Both the position numbers and the translations under genes were made by a program. A stretch of DNA of 5,742 nucleotides from SFFI01 sp964398655. Its GTDB lineage: Bacteria > Bacillota > Clostridia > Saccharofermentanales > DTU023. Under the pieces are notes generated by a model. That model did no database searches. It was not told the origin of the DNA and saw only the letters and a list, made by a program, of their open reading frames with translations. The first letter of the stretch is position 1. Each line of letters begins with the position of its first letter. The DNA lies in the NCBI GenBank assembly GCA_964398655.1, contig CAYNNG010000041.1, positions 1-5,742 on the forward strand. Direction: 5' to 3'. Of the stretch, positions 1 to 5,603 are shown one piece after another.

Positions 1-35
1 CCCTTTAACAAATAGAGGATTTTTACAAGAATTTA

Positions 36-65
36 GCTTATACTTAACGTTAAATGTGCATAAGC
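36..65. promoter_or_regulatory. Palindrome TTAACGTTAA with flanking inverted arms (operator candidate)
   Basis: TTAACGTTAA at 44-53 is a perfect 10-base palindrome that immediately overlaps the possible -10 element. It is flanked by a second inverted pair, GCTTAT at 36-41 and ATAAGC at 60-65, whose centre is offset by about two bases. A dyad at the presumed transcription start is the usual position for a repressor site. No regulator can be named from it. Confidence 0.3.
39..44 (+). promoter_or_regulatory. Possible -10 element for the ABC operon
   Basis: TATACT matches five of six bases of the sigma-A -10 consensus TATAAT and lies in the AT-rich start of the window. A good -35 partner is missing: TTTACA at 22-27 is only 11 bases upstream, too close, and the bases at the ideal distance (about 16-21) fit poorly. 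No TG extension precedes it. This is the best promoter candidate seen before the operon, but it is weak evidence. Confidence 0.25.
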
Positions 66-137
66 CCAGTTTTTGGCTGTGTTTGCTCGGCTAGCGCGCT
101 TTGCTGAAGCATGAAGCTTAGTGCGAAAGTAGAGAGA

Positions 138-200
138 GCATGGGTAGACGCGAGGCGCAGCAGCTGTTGTTATCAAAGCGCGCCAAGCCATCGCCCATGC
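138..200 (+). other. Imperfect long hairpin in the leader
   Basis: GCATGGG at 138-144 is complementary to CCCATGC at 194-200, and GGCGC at 154-158 is complementary to GCGCC at 180-184, nested inside it. The two internal-loop sides are equal in length (9 bases each) and allow a few further pairs. The apical loop is about 21 bases. This could be a folded element in the leader RNA, though in such GC-word-rich sequence chance complementarity is possible. Confidence 0.3.
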
Positions 201-245
201 GCCAGCAAGGTGTACGCAGCTAGAGCCAGCTTATCTGCTGAGCCA

Positions 246-269
246 AAGCATAAGCATAAGCGCAAGCCG
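246..269 (+). repeat. Short AAGCNN hexamer tandem repeat
   Basis: Four consecutive hexamers starting with AAGC occur here: AAGCAT, AAGCAT, AAGCGC, AAGCCG. Only the first two are identical. The run ends 36 bases before the ribosome binding site of the binding-protein gene. No function can be assigned. Confidence 0.45.
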
Positions 270-318
270 AAAACTTCGCCAGCACAAAAGAACACTTATC
301 CTTTGAGGAGGAAAAAAC

Positions 319-1644
319 ATGAAAAAATCCTTATCCTTTCTGCTCAGCATTTGCTTAGTCCTGAGCCTGGTCCTGGCCGCGGCTAGCCCGGTCTTCGCTA
401 AAGAAGATTCCGAAGTCGCTAAGATTATTGCGGAAGCTGAAGGCATGACTCTGGAAGAATTGGCCAAAAAGGCCATTGAAGAGTCCAACGGGGCTATGTT
501 CTACGGCGTGGGCAACTCCAGCCGCGGTAAAACTGCTCTGCCCCTCTTCATTGATTACCTGAAGACCATTGACCCCGATTACAATATGGAATTCGAGTGG
601 CAGCAACCCAAGAACAACAAGATCTTTGACCAGCTGACCGCTGACTCTCTGAAAGAAACCGGTACCTTCGCCATGACCCTGATTCAAGATGGTAACCAGA
701 TCCAGAGCAAGATGGTGGAACCTGGTATTCTGGATACTTTCGTACCCATGGAATGGGCCGAGCAAAATGATGTCAAGGCTGAAGACGTCAAATTCCTCCC
801 CCTGCAGACCCTGAACAAGGTTTTCATGTTCAACAATACTGGCGACAAGACCTACAAAAATGTATGGGACTTTGTAGCAGAAGGTGAACATGGCCTGTAC
901 ATGGACATTGACTCCGAAATCGTGGGTAAAAACTTCCTCTACATGCTGACAGAAGACAAATATGCAGGTTGGCTGCATGAGGCCTTTGACAAGCTGGATG
1001 ACGAGCAAAAAGCTTATTTTGAACCCGTGATCGAAGAAATGCAGACAGACGCCGAAGACCTGGGTCTGGGCGAAGATGGCGCTTATGCTTTAGCCTGGAT
1101 TAAGCTCTGGGTTGAGTCCTACAGCGAACAAACCGACGATGGTCCTATCTGCAATATCTTGGTTGACAAGTCTGCCACTGACCAATTTGGTCTCTTGGTT
1201 TACTCCAAGCTCCGCAGCGTAGAAGAATCTGACTCTGTCTCCGTGAAGAATGTTGATGTCGCAGCCTACCAAGATGACTACGAAGGCATCGGCGGCTATG
1301 GCTACTGCCACTATCTCTTTGTCACCGACAACAGCCCCCTCCCCTGGACGGCTTGTGCCTTTATCGCTTACATGACCTGCACCGAAGACGGCTTCTCCGC
1401 TTGGGGCAAGGACATGGGTGGCTACTCCTCCAACCCCGAAGTTGCCAAGGCGATTGAAGAAACCTACCAGCACGCCAAGGGCGGCTATGTAGACGACGAA
1501 TCCGTCTTTGAAGCTAAGAACGACCGTGGTTATGAATGGTGGACCGAAGAGGGCAAGCTGGTTCTGGAAGATCCTGAATACTGCAGCTCTGTCGCCTTCA
1601 CCGTAGGTAGCTGGATCGAACTGCTGACCAAATACACGGAGTAA
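319..1644 (+). CDS. ABC transporter extracellular solute-binding protein
   Basis: This 441-residue protein is the ligand-capturing part of the importer encoded downstream. The start is set by AGGAGG at 306-311, seven bases before the ATG. Residues 1-27 form a classical Sec signal peptide: MKK, a hydrophobic core (about 5-22) and a V-F-A cleavage site before Lys28. The single Cys in it (Cys12) is preceded by Ile, not Gly/Ala/Ser, so it is not a lipobox. The mature part is acidic, with the two-lobed binding-protein look of the ferric/organophosphonate/polyamine-like families, including a Tyr-rich segment (Tyr327, Tyr329, Tyr332) and a C-terminal GGYSSNPEVAKA stretch. Mature cysteines are Cys278, 330, 346, 354 and 422. 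The tyrosines recall ferric-binding proteins, but no aligned YY dyad is seen. The role comes from context plus general fold; the substrate is unknown. G+C in a sampled stretch (901-960, 25 of 60) is lower than in the ATPase gene. Confidence 0.88.
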   Translation: MKKSLSFLLSICLVLSLVLAAASPVFAKEDSEVAKIIAEAEGMTLEELAKKAIEESNGAMFYGVGNSSRGKTALPLFIDYLKTIDPDYNMEFEWQQPKNNKIFDQLTADSLKETGTFAMTLIQDGNQIQSKMVEPGILDTFVPMEWAEQNDVKAEDVKFLPLQTLNKVFMFNNTGDKTYKNVWDFVAEGEHGLYMDIDSEIVGKNFLYMLTEDKYAGWLHEAFDKLDDEQKAYFEPVIEEMQTDAEDLGLGEDGAYALAWIKLWVESYSEQTDDGPICNILVDKSATDQFGLLVYSKLRSVEESDSVSVKNVDVAAYQDDYEGIGGYGYCHYLFVTDNSPLPWTACAFIAYMTCTEDGFSAWGKDMGGYSSNPEVAKAIEETYQHAKGGYVDDESVFEAKNDRGYEWWTEEGKLVLEDPEYCSSVAFTVGSWIELLTKYTE

Positions 1645-1783
1645 TTGGCTCAAGGAAATCAGTAGCCTACACGGCATAATCCGCATAAGCGGCTTTCACG
1701 CTAAGTTGCTGGAAAAACCCTAAGCGACTAGCAAACCGCTAGGCTACTAGCAATCAGCTAACTTGCTAGCAAGCCACAAGCTA
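1645..1783 (+). repeat. Degenerate 19-base tandem repeats in the first intergenic gap
   Basis: The stretch 1689-1783 divides into five consecutive 19-base units (1689-1707, 1708-1726, 1727-1745, 1746-1764, 1765-1783). The last three are clearest, beginning ACTAGCAA, ACTAGCAA and GCTAGCAA; the first two are much more diverged. The preceding 1645-1688 contains a small CCGCATAAGCGG hairpin (1681-1692). AGTAGCCT at 1661-1668 is the inverse complement of AGGCTACT at 1741-1748. No open reading frame or promoter is evident. Confidence 0.45.
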
Positions 1784-1814
1784 TAGAGCGGGAACTCTGA
1801 ACTCTCCCGCTCTA
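1784..1814 (+). other. Ten-base-pair hairpin after the binding-protein gene
   Basis: TAGAGCGGGA (1784-1793) pairs perfectly with TCCCGCTCTA (1805-1814) around an 11-base loop. It is followed by AGCTGAAAAAA rather than a T-run, so it is not a standard intrinsic terminator on the + strand. On the - strand the T-run would precede the stem, so it is no better there. A likely role is protecting the 3' end of binding-protein mRNA from exonucleases. That is inference. Confidence 0.5.
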
Positions 1815-1832
1815 AGCTGAAAAAACCATCTC

Positions 1833-1874
1833 AAGGAGCCTTTGGAGCGTGCTCCGCTTCCAAAGGCTCCTTTT
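1833..1874 (+). terminator. Terminator-like hairpin between binding protein and permease genes
   Basis: AAGGAGCCTTTGGA (1833-1846) is perfectly complementary to TCCAAAGGCTCCTT (1859-1872), with a 12-base apical segment that can form a few more pairs (GCG/CGC). The stem is followed by a short TTTT (1871-1874) and then CCCC, so the U-tract is weak. It ends 17 bases before the permease ATG and there is no clear promoter after it, so the downstream genes depend on read-through. It is best read as a partial terminator that lowers permease and ATPase expression relative to the binding protein. Confidence 0.7.
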
Positions 1875-1891
1875 CCCCTAGGAGACAAAGC

Positions 1892-3733
1892 ATGTCATAT
1901 TCAGATCCAATGGCTAAGGCTGTGCCTGCCCCCCGCTACAGGCGATTTTGGAACCAGGTCAAGACCTTCGCGTCTAAGCCCTACAACATTATTCTCCTCC
2001 TGCTCGGGATCATCTTGACGATCAGTACGGTCGCCCCTATTGTCGCGATTGTCCATGACACCTTCCAGATCCACCCCGGCACGATAGATGCCCACCTGAC
2101 GGGACGGACGAGCGGCTACACGGTCGTCAACTACGTGGACCTCTTTACCAGCAAGCTGGCCCGAGCCAACCTCTGGCAGCCCATGCTGAATACCCTCTAC
2201 TTATCTATAGGATCCTGTATGGTCGCCGTGGTTTTCGGCGGGATCTTCGCCTTTTTTATCACCCGGACCAACCTGGCCTGGCGCAAATATCTGAGTTCCA
2301 TTTTTATCTTCCCCTATATCATGCCCCAGTGGACCCTGGCCGTGGTCTGGCGGAATCTATTTGACTCCCGGGCGGTTACCCGAACGGCCAACGGCCTTTT
2401 GGCCACGCTTTTTGGCACGCAAATGCCCATGTGGTGGTGCCGGGGTATGTTCCCCAGCATGATGGTCTTAGGCCTGCACTATGCGCCTTTTGCCTATATC
2501 CTGATCGGAGGCATCTTGCGCAACATGGACTCCAACCTGGAAGAGGCCGCCATGATCCTGGATACGCCCCGCTGGAAGATGATTACCCGGATCAGCCTGC
2601 CCATGATCAAGCCGGCTATCTTATCCACCATTCTTCTGGTTTTCGGTTCCTCTATGGGGTCCTACCCTGTTCCCCATTACCTCAACCTGACCACCCTGGC
2701 CACCAAATATGTGTCCTTGAACTCCCGCTTTACCGGCCAGGCCAGTATTTTAGCCATCATCATGATGATCTTTGGCATCGTGATCATGGGCATGAATATC
2801 ATGAGTACCAAGTCGCGTAAGAGTTACACGACGGTCACCGGGAAATCTGGCCAGATTTCCCGTCAAAACTTGGGAAGAGTCGGCAAATACGCTATTGCCA
2901 TCCTTTTGGTGATTCTCACCTTCTTTACCAGTATCTTCCCCATCATTTCTTTTGCCTTTGAGACCTTCCTGCCCAACCCCGGCGACTATTCCTTCCTTTA
3001 TACGGGCAATCTGGATAACCTGACCACCAAGTGGTGGGCGACCAGTGAGAATATCACCGAAAATGGCATGTACGGGCAGAAGGGTATTTTATATAACGAG
3101 ACGATTTGGCGGGCCTTCAAGGGGACTATTGTGGTCGCCCTGGCCTGCTCCCTCCTGGCCGGGACCATCGGCACCCTGATCGGTTACGCGGTGGCTAAGC
3201 AGAGGCGGAGCCCCTGGGCCAACTATGTCAACTCCGTGGCCTTCCTCCCCTATCTCATGCCCTCAATCGCTGTTGGGGCGGCCTTCTTCATCCTCTTCTC
3301 CAATGAGAGGATCAACCTGTTTAATACCTATACCCTCTTAATCATTGTCGGTACGGTCAAATATATCCCCTTCGCCTCTCGATCAGCCCTCAACTCCATG
3401 CTGCAGCTGTCGGGAGAAATTGAGGAGGCGGCCATTATCCAGGATGTGCCTTGGATCAAGCGGATGTCGCGGATTATTATCCCCATTCAGAAGTCGGCCA
3501 TCATCAGTGGCTATCTCCTGCCCTTCATGACCTGCCTGCGGGAGCTCTCCCTCTTCATGCTCCTCTGCGTGCAAGGTTTTATTCTGTCTACGACCCTGGA
3601 CTATTTCGACGAAATGGGTCTCTATGCATTTTCGAGTGGGATTAACCTCCTCCTGGTGGTGACTCTGCTCATCGTCAACGGCCTGGTCAATAAGGTGACC
3701 GGGGCCAGTTTGGATAAAGGAATCGGAGGTTAA
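1892..3733 (+). CDS. ABC transporter permease, fused two-domain (FbpB-type)
   Basis: This 613-residue membrane protein should form the whole transport channel, because it contains two homologous permease halves. AGGAG at 1880-1884, seven bases upstream, supports this ATG over a second Met at residue 7. Hydrophobic segments are visible near residues 32-55, 104-124, 134-156, 188-208, 241-262 and 284-304 in the first half, and near 333-356, 411-434, 445-470, 479-500, 536-560 and 583-599 in the second. Each half has an EAA loop, the ATPase docking site: EEAAMILD...SLP (217-237) and EEAAIIQD...IIP (511-531). Both carry Asp (224 and 518) where the family consensus EAAxxxG has Gly. Length and duplication fit the iron/2-aminoethylphosphonate-type double permeases. 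The gene ends two bases before the ATPase gene, so the two are surely co-transcribed and probably translationally coupled. Substrate unknown. Confidence 0.9.
   Translation: MSYSDPMAKAVPAPRYRRFWNQVKTFASKPYNIILLLLGIILTISTVAPIVAIVHDTFQIHPGTIDAHLTGRTSGYTVVNYVDLFTSKLARANLWQPMLNTLYLSIGSCMVAVVFGGIFAFFITRTNLAWRKYLSSIFIFPYIMPQWTLAVVWRNLFDSRAVTRTANGLLATLFGTQMPMWWCRGMFPSMMVLGLHYAPFAYILIGGILRNMDSNLEEAAMILDTPRWKMITRISLPMIKPAILSTILLVFGSSMGSYPVPHYLNLTTLATKYVSLNSRFTGQASILAIIMMIFGIVIMGMNIMSTKSRKSYTTVTGKSGQISRQNLGRVGKYAIAILLVILTFFTSIFPIISFAFETFLPNPGDYSFLYTGNLDNLTTKWWATSENITENGMYGQKGILYNETIWRAFKGTIVVALACSLLAGTIGTLIGYAVAKQRRSPWANYVNSVAFLPYLMPSIAVGAAFFILFSNERINLFNTYTLLIIVGTVKYIPFASRSALNSMLQLSGEIEEAAIIQDVPWIKRMSRIIIPIQKSAIISGYLLPFMTCLRELSLFMLLCVQGFILSTTLDYFDEMGLYAFSSGINLLLVVTLLIVNGLVNKVTGASLDKGIGG
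3725..3729 (+). promoter_or_regulatory. Ribosome binding site of the ATPase gene inside the permease 3' end
   Basis: GGAGG lies within the last codons of the permease gene, with its stop codon TAA (3731-3733) between it and the ATPase ATG at 3736. The six-base spacing decides this start. The arrangement suggests that ribosomes finishing the permease help initiate the ATPase. Confidence 0.8.
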
Positions 3734-3735
3734 GT

Positions 3736-5361
3736 ATGCCTGCTATTGAATTAAGTCACGTCACGAAAAACTGGGGAAAATTTTACGCTGTGGACGACCT
3801 CAGTATGCTGATTGAGGACCACGCTTTTGTCACCCTGCTGGGACCTTCCGGCTGTGGGAAAACCACTACCCTCCGCATGATCGCGGGCCTGGAAACGCCC
3901 AGCTCCGGCCGGATTACCATAGGGGACAAGGTCGTTTTTGACTCTGAGGCGGGGATTAATGTCCCTCCCAACAAGCGCAAGGTAGGCTTTCTCTTCCAGA
4001 ACTACGCCCTCTGGCCCAACATGACCGTATATGAGAATATCGCCTTCGGCTTGAAGAATATCAAGGAGGCCCTGCCCCGGGTCCACGCCGAAGCCCTCCA
4101 GGCCTCTGAGCTTCTCAAGGCCCTGGAAAAACCGGAAGAAGTGGCTAAGTTGGTCAAGGATTGCCTGCCCTCTAGCGGCAAGCTGGATAAGAAAAAGGCC
4201 CTCCTCCACTTAATCGACCGCTACGGGATCTCGACCTTTACCGCTGAGAAGCTCCTGGCCTATAAGCTGGAAGAAGCAGCAGACCCGAAAGCAACCGCTG
4301 CTGGTCCTCGCAAGAGCTTGCAAGCCGTTATTGACGAGGCAGAAAAATCCGCTAAGGCCCAGGGCTTGACCTTTAATGAGGACTACGAATACCTCCGGGA
4401 CGGGGTCGTCCAAACCGAGGTCCGGCGGCTGACCAAGGAAGAGATTGACCGCACAGTCCGCCAAGTCGGCCGGGTGGTCAAAATCGGCATGTTCATGGAC
4501 CGCTATCCCGCCGAACTGTCCGGCGGTCAGCAGCAGCGGGTCGCCATAGCCCGTACCCTGGCCCCCAAGCCCCAGGTCCTCTTTATGGACGAACCCTTGT
4601 CCAACCTAGACGCCAAGCTCCGCCTGGAAATGCGGTCGGAGCTCCAGCGCCTCCACCTGCAGACCGGGGCGACCTTCATTTACGTTACCCACGACCAGTT
4701 GGAGGCCATGACCCTGGCCACCAAGATTTGCCTCTTGGATAACGGGTCTTTGCAGCAGTATGCAGCCCCTCTGGAGATTTACAAGCGGCCCGTCAACACC
4801 TTTGTGGCCGACTTTGTAGGTAATCCCTCCATCAACTTCCTGCCCGCCCGCGGGGCCCAGGATGCGGAAGGGAATTTCGCCCTGACCGCCCTGGACCACT
4901 ACCAGATGCGCTTTGTACCCGAAGCCGCGGTGGACCAAGCCGCCCTCCTGCAGGAGTTTAAGGCCGACCAGGCCGCCGGCCAGGATCGCCAGGCCCAGCT
5001 GAAAAAGGAAAACGCGGACCAGCTCTTTGAAGTCCCTGTAGCCCGGGTCCAGGCCCCCTTGCTGGAGGACGACAAGAAGTCCTTCGACGACCAGGATTTC
5101 TGGATCGGCATCCGGCCGGAAAATATCACGCTGGGCGAGGAAGGACCGCTAGAGGCGGAAGTTTACAGCGTCATGCCCACCGGTATGGAAACCACCGTCA
5201 AGCTGCGTGTAGGCGACTACCTGCTCACGGCTGTGATCTTTGGCTCCATCCTCTACCAGATCGGCGACAAAGTCCGCCTGGGCTTCAAAGGCAGCCAAGC
5301 CGTTCTCTTCAGTAGCCTCTACGGCCGCTCACTCGGCCTGGGGAGGGTGGAGGTAGAGTAA
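3736..5361 (+). CDS. ABC transporter ATP-binding protein with a large insertion
   Basis: This 541-residue cytoplasmic ATPase powers the importer. All nucleotide-binding motifs are intact: Walker A GPSGCGKTT (36-44), Q-loop Gln88, signature LSGGQ (261-265), Walker B VLFMDEP (281-287) with catalytic Glu286, D-loop SNLD (289-292) and switch His319. Trp13 is a plausible A-loop aromatic. The C-terminal part (about 362-541) is a MalK/FbpC-type regulatory (TOBE) region, with NPSINFLPA (363-371) and GIRPENI (458-464). Two departures stand out. The Q-loop-to-signature distance is 173 residues against about 50 in MalK-type proteins, so some 120 residues (about 109-233) are inserted in the helical subdomain. 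The C-terminal region also has a charged, Ala/Gln-rich stretch (about 398-450) longer than usual. Typical relatives are about 350-380 residues. The reading frame is unbroken, so this is an elaborated enzyme, not a frameshift or pseudogene. G+C is high (36 of 60 in 4861-4920). Confidence 0.93.
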   Translation: MPAIELSHVTKNWGKFYAVDDLSMLIEDHAFVTLLGPSGCGKTTTLRMIAGLETPSSGRITIGDKVVFDSEAGINVPPNKRKVGFLFQNYALWPNMTVYENIAFGLKNIKEALPRVHAEALQASELLKALEKPEEVAKLVKDCLPSSGKLDKKKALLHLIDRYGISTFTAEKLLAYKLEEAADPKATAAGPRKSLQAVIDEAEKSAKAQGLTFNEDYEYLRDGVVQTEVRRLTKEEIDRTVRQVGRVVKIGMFMDRYPAELSGGQQQRVAIARTLAPKPQVLFMDEPLSNLDAKLRLEMRSELQRLHLQTGATFIYVTHDQLEAMTLATKICLLDNGSLQQYAAPLEIYKRPVNTFVADFVGNPSINFLPARGAQDAEGNFALTALDHYQMRFVPEAAVDQAALLQEFKADQAAGQDRQAQLKKENADQLFEVPVARVQAPLLEDDKKSFDDQDFWIGIRPENITLGEEGPLEAEVYSVMPTGMETTVKLRVGDYLLTAVIFGSILYQIGDKVRLGFKGSQAVLFSSLYGRSLGLGRVEVE

Positions 5362-5383
5362 GGGAGGCAAGGTATCTTGCCCA

Positions 5384-5495
5384 CTCGCCCAGTCTGCAAG
5401 CGCTGAGGCTACTCGCCCAGGTCACAGCCGCTGAGCCTATACGCCAAGGCCACAACTACTGGGGCTACCAGCCCAGTCCGCAACCACTGAGGCTA
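5384..5495 (+). repeat. Four degenerate 28-base tandem repeats after the ATPase gene
   Basis: Four adjoining units of exactly 28 bases occupy 5384-5411, 5412-5439, 5440-5467 and 5468-5495. Each has a core GCC(C/A)AG near its start and ends in a form of CTGAGGCTA. By hand, unit 1 matches unit 4 at 23 of 28 positions, unit 1 matches unit 2 at 21, unit 2 matches unit 3 at 19, and unit 3 matches unit 4 at 20. There are no gaps between units. The stretch lies between the ATPase stop codon and the operon terminator and holds no reading frame of note. The units abut directly with no spacers, so this is not a CRISPR array. Confidence 0.75.
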
Positions 5496-5510
5496 TGCAT
5501 TTAAACTAGA

Positions 5511-5559
5511 AGAGGGTGTCTCCTGCACTAACGTGCGTCGAGACACCCTCTCCATTTTT
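5511..5559 (+). terminator. Intrinsic terminator of the ABC operon
   Basis: AGAGGGTGTCTC (5511-5522) pairs perfectly over 12 bases with GAGACACCCTCT (5540-5551). The 17-base loop can form an inner GCAC/GTGC stem around TAAC. Five Ts follow at 5555-5559 after a CCA spacer. Read on the - strand the same stem is followed by TTCTAGTTT, a poorer U-tract, so it may also stop transcription of the converging surface-protein gene. Confidence 0.85.
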
Positions 5560-5603
5560 AAGCTTCTGTAGCCTAGAGCAAAAACTGCCGGCCTAAGCTT
5601 GGT

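Larger units (their letters stand above)
1..318 (+). other. Non-coding leader upstream of the solute-binding protein gene
   Basis: No convincing gene is present in this stretch. An ATG-initiated frame from 111 runs into the binding-protein gene in another frame, but it has no Shine-Dalgarno sequence before it, so I read it as chance. The first 60 bases are AT-rich and look promoter-like, while 61-300 is rich in GC/AGC words and self-complementary segments. If transcription starts near position 50, the operon has a leader of roughly 270 bases, long enough for a regulatory RNA. I do not recognise a known riboswitch or T-box in it. Confidence 0.6.

Noticed and set aside
22..44. TTTACA (22-27) as the -35 partner of TATACT (39-44)
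   Set aside because: The spacing is only 11 bases, far below the usual 16-18, so the pair was not called as a complete promoter.
111..386. Open reading frame of 91 codons overlapping the start of the binding-protein gene
   Set aside because: It has no ribosome binding site, an unnatural Lys/Arg/Ser-rich composition, and runs in another frame into a well-supported gene with a strong ribosome binding site.
355..1008. Long - strand open frame (217 codons) opposite the binding-protein gene
   Set aside because: It is the complement of a clear signal-peptide-bearing gene, has no recognisable domain or start context, and reflects codon bias of the real strand.
319..1644. Firm assignment of the operon to ferric iron uptake (fbpABC) or 2-aminoethylphosphonate uptake
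   Set aside because: Gene order and permease type fit either, but no ligand-specific residues could be aligned and no pathway genes are in the window, so no gene symbols were given.
1090..1686. Second - strand open frame (198 codons) opposite the binding-protein gene
   Set aside because: Same reasons: antisense shadow with no supporting motif or ribosome binding site.
4060..4434. Mobile intron, intein or insertion element within the ATPase gene
   Set aside because: The extra segment is in frame and contains no intein splicing motifs, no flanking direct repeats that I can see and no transposase or endonuclease signature.
5384..5495. CRISPR array
   Set aside because: The 28-base units directly adjoin each other without unique spacers and are too diverged, and no cas gene is nearby.
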